From assembly GCA_023266215.1 (NCBI GenBank), contig JAHFRQ010000005.1, forward strand, positions 1 to 64,000: a DNA stretch of 64,000 bases, given 5' to 3'. The position numbers were made by a program, and so were the translations under genes. Position 1 is the first letter of the stretch, and the number at the start of each line of letters is the position of its first letter. Source of the DNA: Gammaproteobacteria bacterium. GTDB taxonomy: Bacteria > Pseudomonadota > Gammaproteobacteria > Coxiellales > Coxiellaceae. The notes under the pieces were generated by a model. That model saw only the letters and a list, made by a program, of their open reading frames with translations, was not told where the DNA came from and searched no databases. Positions 25,494-34,382 of this stretch are shown piece after piece.

Positions 25494-26732
25494 ATGAAAA
25501 AAAATAAAATAGTAATAGCATCGATTGTTGCGATCAGCGGTTTAATTCTAAATTCAAGCGTTTTCGCATTCGGTTCTGCGCTCACGCCGCCCACCAAACA
25601 GCCATCACAAGGCAGTGAGAATATTGTCAATGCACTATCGCAATTACCCGAGGGCATTGCATCAGCGATTGGGAATCAATCCGCAGGATTGCAAGCCGAA
25701 ATTAAAAATTTAGCGATCGCCGCAGTAGATTATGTGAATCATCAAAATTATCAAATCGATGCTAATTTATCTGCGGATTCTGCAACGAATACCGCCACAA
25801 CACAAATTAATAATCAAGCTTACACGCCCAATCAAGCTGCATTATTAGCCGCTGAAAATAAAACCAGTAATAATTTAAATAATAATTTAACTCAATTTAG
25901 TTGGGCATTAAATCCCAGCAACACAGCTTTGGTCGCAGCAGATGGCAAAAAACCATTTGCACAATATATGAATGAAAATTCAACTGCGCGTCTGACGATT
26001 GGCACACCCGCAAACGACACGCTTTATATTGCAGATCCGCTTGCAGCGCAGAACAGCTTGTTTTACGAAAAAAACCAAGCATTATTAGCAAAACCTAATC
26101 CACAGTTAGTGAATAATAATAATAATTACTTTAATTTCGCGAGTCTTTTTGCACCCACTGTTTATAGCACAACGGCGCAACTTCAAGCAGCCAATGAATA
26201 TGTTAAATACGCAACACAAAACACACAAAATTTAACAACCGGCGTTGATTTTTCGCAACTGGCTTCCAATCCAAAAGCATTATTTGCTTTGAAAAATTCG
26301 CCGGCTTATCAAGAATATGCTTATAATTTTCGAACACTGCTCGCGATGCGCTCAATGGAAGTCAATGCACTACAAAGCTTGGTTGCAGAACGCACGCCGA
26401 TGCCAGGCTTAGGCGCAGCCGCTGGTCTTACAACCAATGCAGCGAGTCCCTTGCAAGTAGATCAATACATCGCCAATCATCGCGTGCAAAATCCCACTTG
26501 GTATCAAAGCATACAAACTGCATCACCTGCCACTGTACAACGCAAAACCCTCGTGATTTTAGCTGAAATTGAACATCAAAATTATGAAGCACAATTGCAA
26601 CGCGAACAGCTTATTGCACAACTCGCTGCACTGAATGTTCAATTAAATCTAGAAAAAACGCAGGGTTTAATAAAAGAAGAAGGTCAAAAACTCAATACTG
26701 AAATCACAACGGATGTAAAACAAACGCCGTGA
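25494..26732 (+). CDS. icmX: Dot/Icm secretion protein IcmX
   Basis: Periplasmic Dot/Icm component of 412 residues with a Sec signal peptide (KIVIASIVAISGLILNSSVFA). IcmX-type features are the Asn/Gln/Ala-rich mature region, the ALYIADPLA-like NDTLYIADPLAAQ segment and the C-terminal half containing EYAYNFRTLLAMRSMEVNAL and the amphipathic helix RKTLVILAEIEHQNYEAQLQ. Length lies between the Coxiella and Legionella proteins as I remember them. It is last in the icmW operon and followed by a strong terminator. Confidence 0.9.
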   Translation: MKKNKIVIASIVAISGLILNSSVFAFGSALTPPTKQPSQGSENIVNALSQLPEGIASAIGNQSAGLQAEIKNLAIAAVDYVNHQNYQIDANLSADSATNTATTQINNQAYTPNQAALLAAENKTSNNLNNNLTQFSWALNPSNTALVAADGKKPFAQYMNENSTARLTIGTPANDTLYIADPLAAQNSLFYEKNQALLAKPNPQLVNNNNNYFNFASLFAPTVYSTTAQLQAANEYVKYATQNTQNLTTGVDFSQLASNPKALFALKNSPAYQEYAYNFRTLLAMRSMEVNALQSLVAERTPMPGLGAAAGLTTNAASPLQVDQYIANHRVQNPTWYQSIQTASPATVQRKTLVILAEIEHQNYEAQLQREQLIAQLAALNVQLNLEKTQGLIKEEGQKLNTEITTDVKQTP

Positions 26733-26741
26733 TTTTTTAAA

Positions 26742-27143
26742 TCACTCCAACGCCGGCTTCCGGCGTGTTTTTTTTCTTTTGGCTTGATGTGCTTTATCAG
26801 CCAATATTTTTTGTTTGGCTTTTCGGGTTCGACGTTTTTTCTGGCGACGGATTTTGTCGATTTGTTGCTGATGCGCACTTTTCTCTTTTTTGAGCAAAAA
26901 ATCCAGTTTTTCGCAGAGCCTTTCGCGGGCATAATAGCGATTCATTTCTTGCGAGCGGCCTTCTTGGCATTTGACGATCAGGCCCGACGACGCATGCTTT
27001 ATCCAAACACACGAGCTCGTCTTATTGATTTTCTGGCCGCCAGCACCCCCGCCCAAAATGAACTTTTCAGTTAAATCAGCCTCTTGAATGCCTAAAAAAC
27101 GCATCCAGATCGCTAATTTTTGCCATTTCTGAGCGGTAATCAT
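26742..27143 (-). CDS. Release-factor-like GGQ domain protein
   Basis: A 133-residue stand-alone class I release-factor catalytic domain. The peptidyl-tRNA hydrolysis motif is GGGAGGQKINKTSSCVWI (about residues 31-48), followed by a helical region and a very basic tail (RRQKKRRTRKAKQKI). There is no codon-recognition domain. The arrangement resembles ArfB/YaeJ and, in the motif context, the C12orf65/mtRF-R group of ribosome-rescue factors that act with a peptidyl-tRNA still in the 60S/50S subunit. It is convergent with icmX, 9 bases apart. Confidence 0.88.
   Translation of the reverse strand: MITAQKWQKLAIWMRFLGIQEADLTEKFILGGGAGGQKINKTSSCVWIKHASSGLIVKCQEGRSQEMNRYYARERLCEKLDFLLKKEKSAHQQQIDKIRRQKKRRTRKAKQKILADKAHQAKRKKTRRKPALE
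26750..26775 (+). terminator. Rho-independent terminator of icmX
   Basis: Stem ACGCCGG-CTT-CCGGCGT followed by G and eight T. It lies inside the 3' end of the convergent release-factor-like gene, so the last codons of that gene double as the icmX terminator. Confidence 0.9.
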
Positions 27144-27226
27144 TGTTAACTCATTGTTAGCTCAGTTAATATTTCATTAAGACACAGAGACTATAATATA
27201 CTCATCGCGTTATTAAAGCCTACAAA

Positions 27227-28090
27227 ATGACCCAGAGTCTCTTAATGACAAACGAAATAAGATTTAGCAAGCAAACAGATGGGCTTGGAAAAATAGTGGG
27301 GCTTATTATTGCTCATCAACCTGTTTATTCAGTTCTTGAGGGTAATGCGGATCCGATTGATCGCGTAGAAAAAGATAACGAAGCTAAAAAAAAATTATTT
27401 GAAACTATTAATGTTGAAACTGCAAGAGTAAAAAATAAATTAGAAATAAATAATCCTATTAAAATTACTCATATTTTTGATGAAATAGGCCCCCGATCGG
27501 GCACATGGCGAGATTTTGATGGGATTTCAAGACGCACGCGATTACGAATTGTCACGCAAGAAATAGATGTTATATCAACTCACGGGCCCAGAATAGAAAA
27601 CCCTGATCGCATATTTGATCAAGCTGGAAAAGCACAGCATAGCTTACAAACAATTTCATTTGAAGAAAGTTATAATAACTCTAATCAAAGCCAATTATTT
27701 GAGCGAATTGATCAGCAAGCCGATATGGCAACTTATGCAAAAAATTTAATTTTGCACAAAATAAAAATTACCGATGAAAGCTTGATGCTGCAACATTTAA
27801 AAGCAGAATATGCCTCACGCAAAAAGGATCCTGATCTTGCTTATCACACTGGTTGCATGGCTTTTTTTAGGCGAAAATTGGGTTTTAACGCAGAGCAAAA
27901 ATTTGAAGCTGTTTGCGAAATTGAAAATAAATTAAAAACACATAAAGAAATTATTTTGAATGATTTACCCAAAGCAGCGCGTCAAGGCCGTCTTGGGAAA
28001 TGCGTTGAAAAATTAGTGGCAAGACACAATGAAAGAATTATGGCTTACTACGTGAAACCAGCGCAACAGACACCTGGTCCGTCGGCATAA
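27227..28090 (+). CDS. Hypothetical protein, 287 aa
   Basis: No family recognised. Soluble, charged, no signal peptide; a small beta-rich centre (residues 75-110, TRLRIVTQEIDVIS) is flanked by helical regions. The promoter looks clear, with TATAAT at about 27193. An ATG seven codons later (MTNEIRF) is an alternative start. The last 53 bases, encoding YYVKPAQQTPGPSA, are antisense to the 3' end of the dehydrogenase gene. Isolated, monocistronic and lineage-restricted in appearance; a Dot/Icm substrate is possible but unproven. Confidence 0.7.
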   Translation: MTQSLLMTNEIRFSKQTDGLGKIVGLIIAHQPVYSVLEGNADPIDRVEKDNEAKKKLFETINVETARVKNKLEINNPIKITHIFDEIGPRSGTWRDFDGISRRTRLRIVTQEIDVISTHGPRIENPDRIFDQAGKAQHSLQTISFEESYNNSNQSQLFERIDQQADMATYAKNLILHKIKITDESLMLQHLKAEYASRKKDPDLAYHTGCMAFFRRKLGFNAEQKFEAVCEIENKLKTHKEIILNDLPKAARQGRLGKCVEKLVARHNERIMAYYVKPAQQTPGPSA

Positions 28091-28787
28091 TAATCATTTC
28101 ACTGACATTGACATGCAATGGACGTGTTGCGCAATACAAAATGGCATCGGCAATATCATCTGCGGTTAATGCATTAAAGCCTTCATAAATACTCGCTGCG
28201 CGCTTTTCATCACCCTTAAATCGCACTTTGCTAAAATTAGTTTCTGCAGCGCCGGGATCTATTTCTGACACTCTGATTTTGGTACCAAACACATCATGAC
28301 GCAGGCCTTCTGATATCGCTTTAACAGCGTGTTTTGTCGCGCAATACACAACGCCCTTGCTATAAACACTGTGTGATGAAATAGAGCCGATATTAATAAT
28401 ATGCCCCGAATTATTCGCGATCATCTGCGGTAAAATTTCATGCGTTATATATAATAATCCCTTGATATTAGTATCGATCATCGCTTCCCAATCTTGTGTA
28501 TTCGCATCCTGAATTGTTTCTAAGCCTGCCGCTAATCCTGCATTATTCAATAAAATATCGATGTTTTTAAAATCCGCTGGAATTAAAGCCAATTGTTTTT
28601 TAATATCGGCTTGATGACGCACATCTAGTGCAAATATATGTGCATTGGTTTTAAATTCTTTTTGTAATTCTTCAATATGACGCGCGCACAAAACTAATTT
28701 AGCACCCGCTTTTGCAAATTGCCTTGCAGCGGCTAAACCAAACCCGCTCGATGCACCCGTAATTAATACTGTTTTATTTTTAAGCAC
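28038..28787 (-). CDS. Short-chain dehydrogenase/reductase (YdfG-like)
   Basis: Classical SDR of 249 residues: nucleotide-binding TGASSGFGLAAARQFA at 8-23, NNAG at about 84, the catalytic Ser in INIGSISSHS and the YCATKHAVK Tyr-Lys pair near 150. The acidic-to-Arg pattern after beta2 (VLCARHIEEL) suggests NADPH preference. The C-terminal LHVNVSEMIIMPTDQ resembles the YdfG group of 3-hydroxy acid dehydrogenases. About ten extra residues at the end overlap the convergent hypothetical gene. Substrate uncertain. Confidence 0.92.
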   Translation of the reverse strand: MLKNKTVLITGASSGFGLAAARQFAKAGAKLVLCARHIEELQKEFKTNAHIFALDVRHQADIKKQLALIPADFKNIDILLNNAGLAAGLETIQDANTQDWEAMIDTNIKGLLYITHEILPQMIANNSGHIINIGSISSHSVYSKGVVYCATKHAVKAISEGLRHDVFGTKIRVSEIDPGAAETNFSKVRFKGDEKRAASIYEGFNALTADDIADAILYCATRPLHVNVSEMIIMPTDQVSVALVSRSKP

Positions 28788-28898
28788 AAATTGCTCCTAA
28801 TGCTAAAATTTTATGTAATATGGCACAGCGTTTGCCAGAAATCCATGCAATCTGTCAATGTTCATGACAGAAATACATGTTTTTTGATTATTTCAGGT

Positions 28899-29597
28899 TT
28901 ACTTGCGCAATGCTGATACAGGAATCTTGAAATGCGCAAGCGTCTGGGCTGAAGCGCCTCTGGGATTTTTTGTTGCTCGATCACCCAGTATCGTTAAAAT
29001 TTCTGCTAAATCATGTCTGGGTGAAAAAATTCCTCTCGTTGCAAAACTAAATAAAAAAACGCGTTTTTTATAGGTTTCTTTTAATTCAGTGATATCAATT
29101 TGTTTGCTTTGCAAATTATTGTGCTTACTTGTTATTGATATCACCTCTATTCTAGGCTGAAAAAAATGCATACGCCTTTTAGGAGCAATCACCTCATCAA
29201 CCAATGCGTTTAAAAATGGGATGCGGTCAAATAAAACAGACAGAGACATGGTTGCGCTTGTTTCTTTATATAATATTGATACACAAGTCTTTTGCAGATC
29301 CTCGCATGACCGCATTAATATTCCTGACAATTCCGAACATTGCGCATCATGGCAACTTTCGGGTAAAAAGCCTTTTTTAAGCGTTTCTGCATCGTTAAAT
29401 AAAAACTTTTTTCCAGAAATTTTTTCTCTTAATTGCTGAAATATTATTGTAATATTCTTTTTAAGTTCGACATCTGCTTCTTGCTTGCTGTCATGTATTT
29501 TGATGCCAGGCCATGCATTTGGGTGCGGGGTAGATTTGATACAATCAAAAACACGTTTTTCAAATTTAGCAACATGGTCTCCTGTGAAATAAGGCAT
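28899..29597 (-). CDS. Hypothetical protein, 232 aa
   Basis: Unrecognised soluble protein with no signal peptide. Helical N-terminal part with ITIIFQQLREKI, then a beta-rich C-terminal half (VFLFSFATRGIF, LAEILTILGD). I place the start at the ATG at 29595-29597 because GGAG lies six bases before it; two earlier ATGs are open but poorly spaced. An inverted repeat at 29616-29650 lies just upstream. It follows hldD on the same strand at about 60 bases and may be read through from the heptose operon. Confidence 0.65.
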   Translation of the reverse strand: MPYFTGDHVAKFEKRVFDCIKSTPHPNAWPGIKIHDSKQEADVELKKNITIIFQQLREKISGKKFLFNDAETLKKGFLPESCHDAQCSELSGILMRSCEDLQKTCVSILYKETSATMSLSVLFDRIPFLNALVDEVIAPKRRMHFFQPRIEVISITSKHNNLQSKQIDITELKETYKKRVFLFSFATRGIFSPRHDLAEILTILGDRATKNPRGASAQTLAHFKIPVSALRK

Positions 29598-29615
29598 CAT
29601 CAACTCCATGGATAA

Positions 29616-29650
29616 AATACAAATTGTAATTTACACAAGTAATTTGTATT
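29616..29650. promoter_or_regulatory. Inverted repeat upstream of the 232-aa gene
   Basis: Arms AATACAAATT (29616-29625) and AATTTGTATT (29641-29650), perfect over 10 bases with a 15-base spacer. It could be an operator for the gene starting at 29597 or a weak hairpin ending the hldED transcript; there is no long T tract. Confidence 0.45.
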
Positions 29651-29658
29651 ATGCAAAC

Positions 29659-30630
29659 CTATCGCGGGAACTGGCCGGCACCCTGAAACCAATTAAAATA
29701 TTTTTCAAGACCGGATTCCAAAGAAGAAAATTCATCATGAAATCCTGCTGATCGCAAAGCAGTCAAATTGGCTTGCGTAAAGCTCTGATAGGCGCCTTTT
29801 AGATTGTCAGGAAATGGGATGTACTCTAATTTTCCAGAATTATTTAATTGAATTAATTTTTTAGCAATAGCATTAAAGCTTCTGGCTTTTCCGGTTCCGC
29901 AATTAAAAATGCCGGATTTTTTAGGATGCTTTAAAAACCACAGATTCATATTCACTACATCGTCAATATAAATAAAATCGCGCTCTTGCTCTCCATCACC
30001 ATAAGCATCACAGCCTGAAAATAATTTAACGGTGTTACTATCGCGTAATTGATTCATTAAATGAAATGCGACGCTCGCCATTTTGTTTTTATGATTTTCA
30101 TGCGGGCCATAGACATTAAAATATCGCAGCCCCACAATTTGTGATGCAAGATTCTTTAAATTTAAATAAGGCTGAACATATTGATCAAATTTCCATTTGG
30201 AATAGCCGTACACATTCAGCGGTAATTGATGCAAATCTTGATCATTAAAATCCGTGTTAGCACCATAAATCGCAGCACTTGAGGCATAAATAAATTGAAT
30301 TTGATAATCCAAACAATAATGCAAAACAATTTTTGAAAATTCATAATTATTTTTCATCATATAAGCGCCATTCCATTCAGTTGTATCAGAACAGGCGCCT
30401 TCATGAAAAATCGCTTCTATTTTTTGATCAGAAAATTTTTTATTGTGTTCGATATAATGTAAAAAATCTTTAAAGTCCATGTAGTCAGAAAAATTCACGA
30501 CAGCTAAATTACGATATTTTCTACCATCGGTTAAATCATCAACGGCCAAAATATTGGTTATCCCGATTTGATTTAAACCGCGAATAATATTGCTACCGAT
30601 AAATCCTGCGGCCCCAGTGACAATAATCAT
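29659..30630 (-). CDS. hldD: ADP-L-glycero-D-manno-heptose 6-epimerase
   Basis: Last step in making ADP-heptose for the LPS inner core. 323 residues of an extended SDR: IIVTGAAGFIGSNIIRGL at 2-19, HEGACSDTTEWNGAYMM near 92-108, ASSAAIYG, and the catalytic YGYSKWKFDQYV. The specific HldD segments QERDFIYIDDVV and GIFNCGTGKARSFN are present. It overlaps hldE by 4 bases, so the two ADP-heptose genes form an operon. Complete and unremarkable. Confidence 0.97.
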   Translation of the reverse strand: MIIVTGAAGFIGSNIIRGLNQIGITNILAVDDLTDGRKYRNLAVVNFSDYMDFKDFLHYIEHNKKFSDQKIEAIFHEGACSDTTEWNGAYMMKNNYEFSKIVLHYCLDYQIQFIYASSAAIYGANTDFNDQDLHQLPLNVYGYSKWKFDQYVQPYLNLKNLASQIVGLRYFNVYGPHENHKNKMASVAFHLMNQLRDSNTVKLFSGCDAYGDGEQERDFIYIDDVVNMNLWFLKHPKKSGIFNCGTGKARSFNAIAKKLIQLNNSGKLEYIPFPDNLKGAYQSFTQANLTALRSAGFHDEFSSLESGLEKYFNWFQGAGQFPR

Positions 30631-32075
30631 ACTTCACTTCCTTGAATTTTTTTAATTATATTACTCGTTGAAAAACCATCCACTAATCCAATTGTTTTAA
30701 CTTCGCCGCCATTATCTAAAACCGCTTTTGAACCTGCTATAGCTTCTATCTTGTAATCACTGCCCTTTACTAACACATCAGGTTTGACAGCAGAAATTAA
30801 ACGCTCTGGCGTGTCTTCTGAAAAAGCAACAACCCAATCGACTGATTTTAATCCAGCAATCACGGTCATGCGAGCGGATAAATTATTGAGTGGTCGCTTA
30901 TCGCCTTTTAAATTTCGGACTGATTCATCGCTATTAACAGCAACAATTAAACGATCACCCAGCGCTTTGGCTTGCGTTAAATAATCAACATGGCCCACAT
31001 GCAAAATATCAAAACAACCATTGGTCATGACGATTTTTTCACCTTGTGATTTAGCCTTGGACACCATCGCCAATAATTGCGGTTCGGTCAGAACAGCGGC
31101 CAACAAATCATGTTGCAATATAAGCGCTTGCTGCAAATCTAAAACGCTGACTGACTGCGTTCCTAATTTTCCAACAACAATGCCCGCTGCAATATTCGCT
31201 AATTCAATGGCTGATAAAATTTCCATTCCCGCCGCTAATCCCGCTGCTAGAACAGCAATAACAGTGTCGCCCGCGCCCGTCACATCAAATACATCCTGCG
31301 CCTTCGTTGGAAAATGCGTGGCATCAGAATGCGCATCAACATACACCATGCCGTCTTTTCCGAGCGTAACTAAAATGCTGTCGATATTAATTTTGGATAA
31401 CAATGCTTTTGCTTTTTGAATAATATCGCTTAAATCACGGCATTTTCCGACAACCGATTCAAATTCTTTTAAATTAGGTGTCAGTATTGTTGCACCTGAA
31501 TAACGCGCATAATCTTTATGTTTTGGATCCACCAATATTTTTACGCCCGCCTTTTTGGCAGCCGTGATTAAACGTTCCACATGACACAACGCGCCCTTAG
31601 AATAATCTGATAACACCACGGCGTTCACGTGATTTAATTTTTTTAAATAAATGTCAAATAATGCATCATCGTCCACTTCTTTTGATTCATCCGCATTTTC
31701 AAAATCCATGCGAATTAATTGTTGATGGCGACCAATAACCCGTAATTTTGTAATCGTTGGAAAATGCGGAACGCATAAAAATTCGCAGTTAATGTGTGAT
31801 TTGCCTAAAGAAGCTTTTAATTCATCGGCTTCTTTATCGGCACCAACCAATCCGCATAAAGTCACGCTTGATCCTAATGCTGCAATATTTTGCGCAACGT
31901 TTGCTGCACCGCCGGGACTGACTTGTGCATGATGCACGTTCACCACGGGAACAGGTGCTTCGGGTGAAATACGTGTTGCCTCACCGTGCCAATAACGATC
32001 GAGCATCACATCCCCATAAACCAGGACAGCGGATTGATTAAATGCGGGCATGATTATTTCTTTATGACTTGTCAT
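30627..32075 (-). CDS. hldE: Bifunctional heptose-7-phosphate kinase / heptose-1-phosphate adenylyltransferase
   Basis: Two-domain enzyme of the ADP-heptose pathway. The N-terminal ribokinase-like domain (about 10-320) has VYGDVMLDRYW, SPGGAANVAQNIAALG and the GAGDTVIAVLAAG catalytic motif. The C-terminal cytidylyltransferase-like domain (about 345-482) has MTNGCFDILHVGHVDYL and KGSDY. Start uncertain: the ATG at 32073-32075 has GGAACG upstream and gives 482 residues, and an ATG at 32049-32051 gives 474, nearer E. coli HldE (477). The open frame further 5' runs into the divergent gene and is not used. Confidence 0.96.
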   Translation of the reverse strand: MTSHKEIIMPAFNQSAVLVYGDVMLDRYWHGEATRISPEAPVPVVNVHHAQVSPGGAANVAQNIAALGSSVTLCGLVGADKEADELKASLGKSHINCEFLCVPHFPTITKLRVIGRHQQLIRMDFENADESKEVDDDALFDIYLKKLNHVNAVVLSDYSKGALCHVERLITAAKKAGVKILVDPKHKDYARYSGATILTPNLKEFESVVGKCRDLSDIIQKAKALLSKINIDSILVTLGKDGMVYVDAHSDATHFPTKAQDVFDVTGAGDTVIAVLAAGLAAGMEILSAIELANIAAGIVVGKLGTQSVSVLDLQQALILQHDLLAAVLTEPQLLAMVSKAKSQGEKIVMTNGCFDILHVGHVDYLTQAKALGDRLIVAVNSDESVRNLKGDKRPLNNLSARMTVIAGLKSVDWVVAFSEDTPERLISAVKPDVLVKGSDYKIEAIAGSKAVLDNGGEVKTIGLVDGFSTSNIIKKIQGSEV

Positions 32076-32143
32076 TATTTCGTTCCGTTCATACAATAGA
32101 GAAGTTTTAAAATTGTGAGTATTATGCACAAAAAAGAGCCAAA

Positions 32144-32911
32144 ATGAAACCACAACAGCCACTTTTAAGCGTCATTATTATAACCAAAAATAGCGCGCAA
32201 ACCATTGAAAAATGTCTGCAATCTGTATTATTTGCAAATGAAATCATTGTATTGGACTCAGGTAGCACAGATGACACACTTGCGCTTTGTCGTCAGTATA
32301 CTGATAAAGTTAAAGTGTTTGAAACAGACTGGCCGGGTTTTGGTCCCCAAAAAAACCGTGCGCTTGAAAAAGCATCAGGTGAATGGATTTTATCAGTCGA
32401 TTCAGATGAATTTTTAGGTGATGATTTAAAAGCAGAAATTACTAAAATAATTAAAAATACACATATAAAAGTATTCGCAATAAAAAGACGAAATCAATAT
32501 TGCGGTCAATGGATTCGCTTTGGTGATGTCGGAAGGGATAAAGTCACGCGATTATTTAAACGCGGCGCTGCCCAATTTAGCGATGACATTGTGCATGAAA
32601 GAATAATCACGGAGCACGAACCTGTTTTGCTCAAATCTTTTTTGTTTCATGTTTCTTATAAATCAGTTGAAGATATTTTATCACGCATGAATTGGTACAC
32701 GAGCTTATCTGCAGACATGCGCTTTAAAAAAAATAGAAAAACGTCGTTTGCAAAAGCGATTTTTTCAGCAAGCTGGGCTTTTATAAAATCGTATTTTATT
32801 CGCTTGGGTTTTTTAGATGGCAAAATGGGATTCGTTGTCGCCGTGACGTCGGCAGAAAGTAGTTATTACCGGCATTTGAAATTACTATTTTTGCAGCTGA
32901 AATCGCGGTGA
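32144..32911 (+). CDS. Family 2 glycosyltransferase, WaaE-like
   Basis: A 255-residue GT-A enzyme with LLSVIIITKNSAQTIEKCLQ, the FANEIIVLDSGSTDDT nucleotide-sugar region and the metal-binding ILSVDSDEFL (about 84-92). The GFGPQKNRALEKASGEWI segment is typical of the WaaE/KdtX group that adds glucose to the LPS inner core. The C-terminal part has a hydrophobic stretch (AIFSASWAFIKSYFI) that may attach it to the membrane. It is divergent from hldE, and waaF converges from the right, consistent with an LPS core cluster. Confidence 0.88.
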   Translation: MKPQQPLLSVIIITKNSAQTIEKCLQSVLFANEIIVLDSGSTDDTLALCRQYTDKVKVFETDWPGFGPQKNRALEKASGEWILSVDSDEFLGDDLKAEITKIIKNTHIKVFAIKRRNQYCGQWIRFGDVGRDKVTRLFKRGAAQFSDDIVHERIITEHEPVLLKSFLFHVSYKSVEDILSRMNWYTSLSADMRFKKNRKTSFAKAIFSASWAFIKSYFIRLGFLDGKMGFVVAVTSAESSYYRHLKLLFLQLKSR

Positions 32912-32989
32912 GTCATGCGATCAAACTATGCAATCACTTGATAAATCTTTTGTAAGTGAGATGATTTTAATAAGATGCGCAGAAAGGTC

Positions 32990-33104
32990 AATACCGTATT
33001 TTGGTTACTTTTTGATATTTCCCCTTCGCTCGCGCTCGGGTTCTGAAAGATTTTTTTGGCGCGCGGGTTCTGAAAGATTTTTGGGGCTCGGGTTCTGAAA
33101 GAAG
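32990..33104. repeat. Repeat modules A and B (copy in the LPS cluster)
   Basis: AATACCGTATTTTGG (module A-like, 32990-33004) is followed by the module B core CTTCGCTCGCGCTCGGGTTC (33024-33043). Two further degenerate GGGTTCTGAAAGA units follow at about 33067 and 33090. It fills the gap between the glycosyltransferase and waaF and reaches within two bases of the waaF stop. This copy has no toxin-antitoxin genes next to it. Confidence 0.8.
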
Positions 33105-33105
33105 G

Positions 33106-34119
33106 TTATTCCGAAGACATCGCCAACAGCACGCGGCTCGGCAATAATAATTTCATACAATTGTGATGCTGCAGCGGACAAGTGCGCGCAAAGCAGGGTT
33201 GGCACGATAAATCTAATTGTAAAATAGCGGCTTTGTTTGATAGCGGCGGTGTAAATGCGGTTGATGTTGAACCATAAATCGCAATTACTTTTCGATCCAA
33301 TGCGGCTGCAATATGCATTAAACCAGAATCATTCGTTACAACAGTATTTGCCAATGACAATAAATCCACGGCTTCTGATAAATTGGTTTTGCCAATTAAA
33401 TTTTCACATTGATTATGGGTTATTGCCTGAATTTCATCCGCAATGGCTAAATCATTTTGTGAGCCAAATAACCAAACAGACCACCCTTCTGATATTTTTT
33501 GATTGGCTACCGCTGCAAAATACTCTGGCAGCCAGCGCTTTGATGAACCAAACTCAGCGCCCGGACACAACGCTAATATTTTTTCTGATTGTTTTAGATT
33601 ATATTTTTTTAAAGCATGCTCAACTTGTTCTGGCTGAATATTAAATTTTGGTATTAAAAAATCACTGGGTAATTGATGGTTGGCGGGAAAAGCTAATGCT
33701 GCAAATCGATCAATCATTTTAGGATAATTTTTTTTATTTAATATTCTCGCATTATTTAATAAACCAAATCGACACTCACCCAACCATCCTGTTCGAATAG
33801 GAATATGTGCCCAAAATGGAATTAAAGCCGATTTAAATGAATTGGGTAAAATAATGGCTTGCGAATAGCGCTCCGCTCGCAACTTTTTCGCAAAATCATA
33901 TCTTTTTTTTAGTAACAAAGCGCCGTGCCCAAAGGGTGAGATAATCGCGCGATTTATTTCTGGCATGCGATTAAGCAAAGGCTCACTCCACGCGGGCGCT
34001 AAGACATCAATCATTACCGCTGGATCTTTTTGTTTTAGTAATTTAAATAAAACCTGTGCCATGACCATATCGCCAACCCACGCCGGGCCGACAATTAATA
34101 TTTTTCGATTACTTAACAT
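33106..34119 (-). CDS. waaF: ADP-heptose:LPS heptosyltransferase II
   Basis: A GT9-family enzyme that adds the second heptose to the LPS inner core. The 337-residue product starts KILIVGPAWVGDMVMAQVLF, with the catalytic Asp of the GDMVM motif, and has LALCPGAEFGSSKRW, the ADP-heptose-binding VTNDSGLMHIAAAL and IYGSTSTAFTPP. I choose the ATG at 34117-34119, which overlaps the upstream zinc-finger gene by 11 bases; the longer frame lies inside that gene. The C terminus with its CQPCFARTCP cysteines is typical of many WaaF proteins. Confidence 0.96.
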   Translation of the reverse strand: MLSNRKILIVGPAWVGDMVMAQVLFKLLKQKDPAVMIDVLAPAWSEPLLNRMPEINRAIISPFGHGALLLKKRYDFAKKLRAERYSQAIILPNSFKSALIPFWAHIPIRTGWLGECRFGLLNNARILNKKNYPKMIDRFAALAFPANHQLPSDFLIPKFNIQPEQVEHALKKYNLKQSEKILALCPGAEFGSSKRWLPEYFAAVANQKISEGWSVWLFGSQNDLAIADEIQAITHNQCENLIGKTNLSEAVDLLSLANTVVTNDSGLMHIAAALDRKVIAIYGSTSTAFTPPLSNKAAILQLDLSCQPCFARTCPLQHHNCMKLLLPSRVLLAMSSE

Positions 34120-34291
34120 GTAATTCGTATTCCGTTTCGCAATAAGGGCACACTTCGCGGCCCGATTTTTCAATCGCTAAATAAACACGCGGATGCGCGT
34201 CAAATAATTTTTCATCTGGCATCGGACAGCACAACGGTAGGTTTTTTTCTGTGACCACCACTTTTCGTTTTGCGCAAGCTTCTTTTTTCAT
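34109..34291 (-). CDS. Zinc-finger CHCC-type domain protein
   Basis: A 60-residue zinc-binding protein with the CHCC pattern: LPLCCPMPDEKLFDAHPRVYL followed by GREVCPYCETEY, giving the Cys, His, Cys and Cys ligands. In eukaryotes the family includes the NDUFS6 subunit of complex I; bacterial members are short, widespread and often next to waaF or ilvE. Start chosen at 34289-34291 with GGAG properly spaced. It is translationally coupled to waaF. Confidence 0.85.
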   Translation of the reverse strand: MKKEACAKRKVVVTEKNLPLCCPMPDEKLFDAHPRVYLAIEKSGREVCPYCETEYELHVK

Positions 34292-34382
34292 TATATTCTC
34301 CAAAACACGAGTATCTAAATTTTTTTCACAGTGTAACATATTCGACTTCTTTGCACACTTTGATTACCAATGGAGATTTTTT

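Noticed and set aside
31021-31419. 132-codon open frame opposite hldE
   Set aside because: Antisense shadow of a conserved enzyme; no start signals and no domain.
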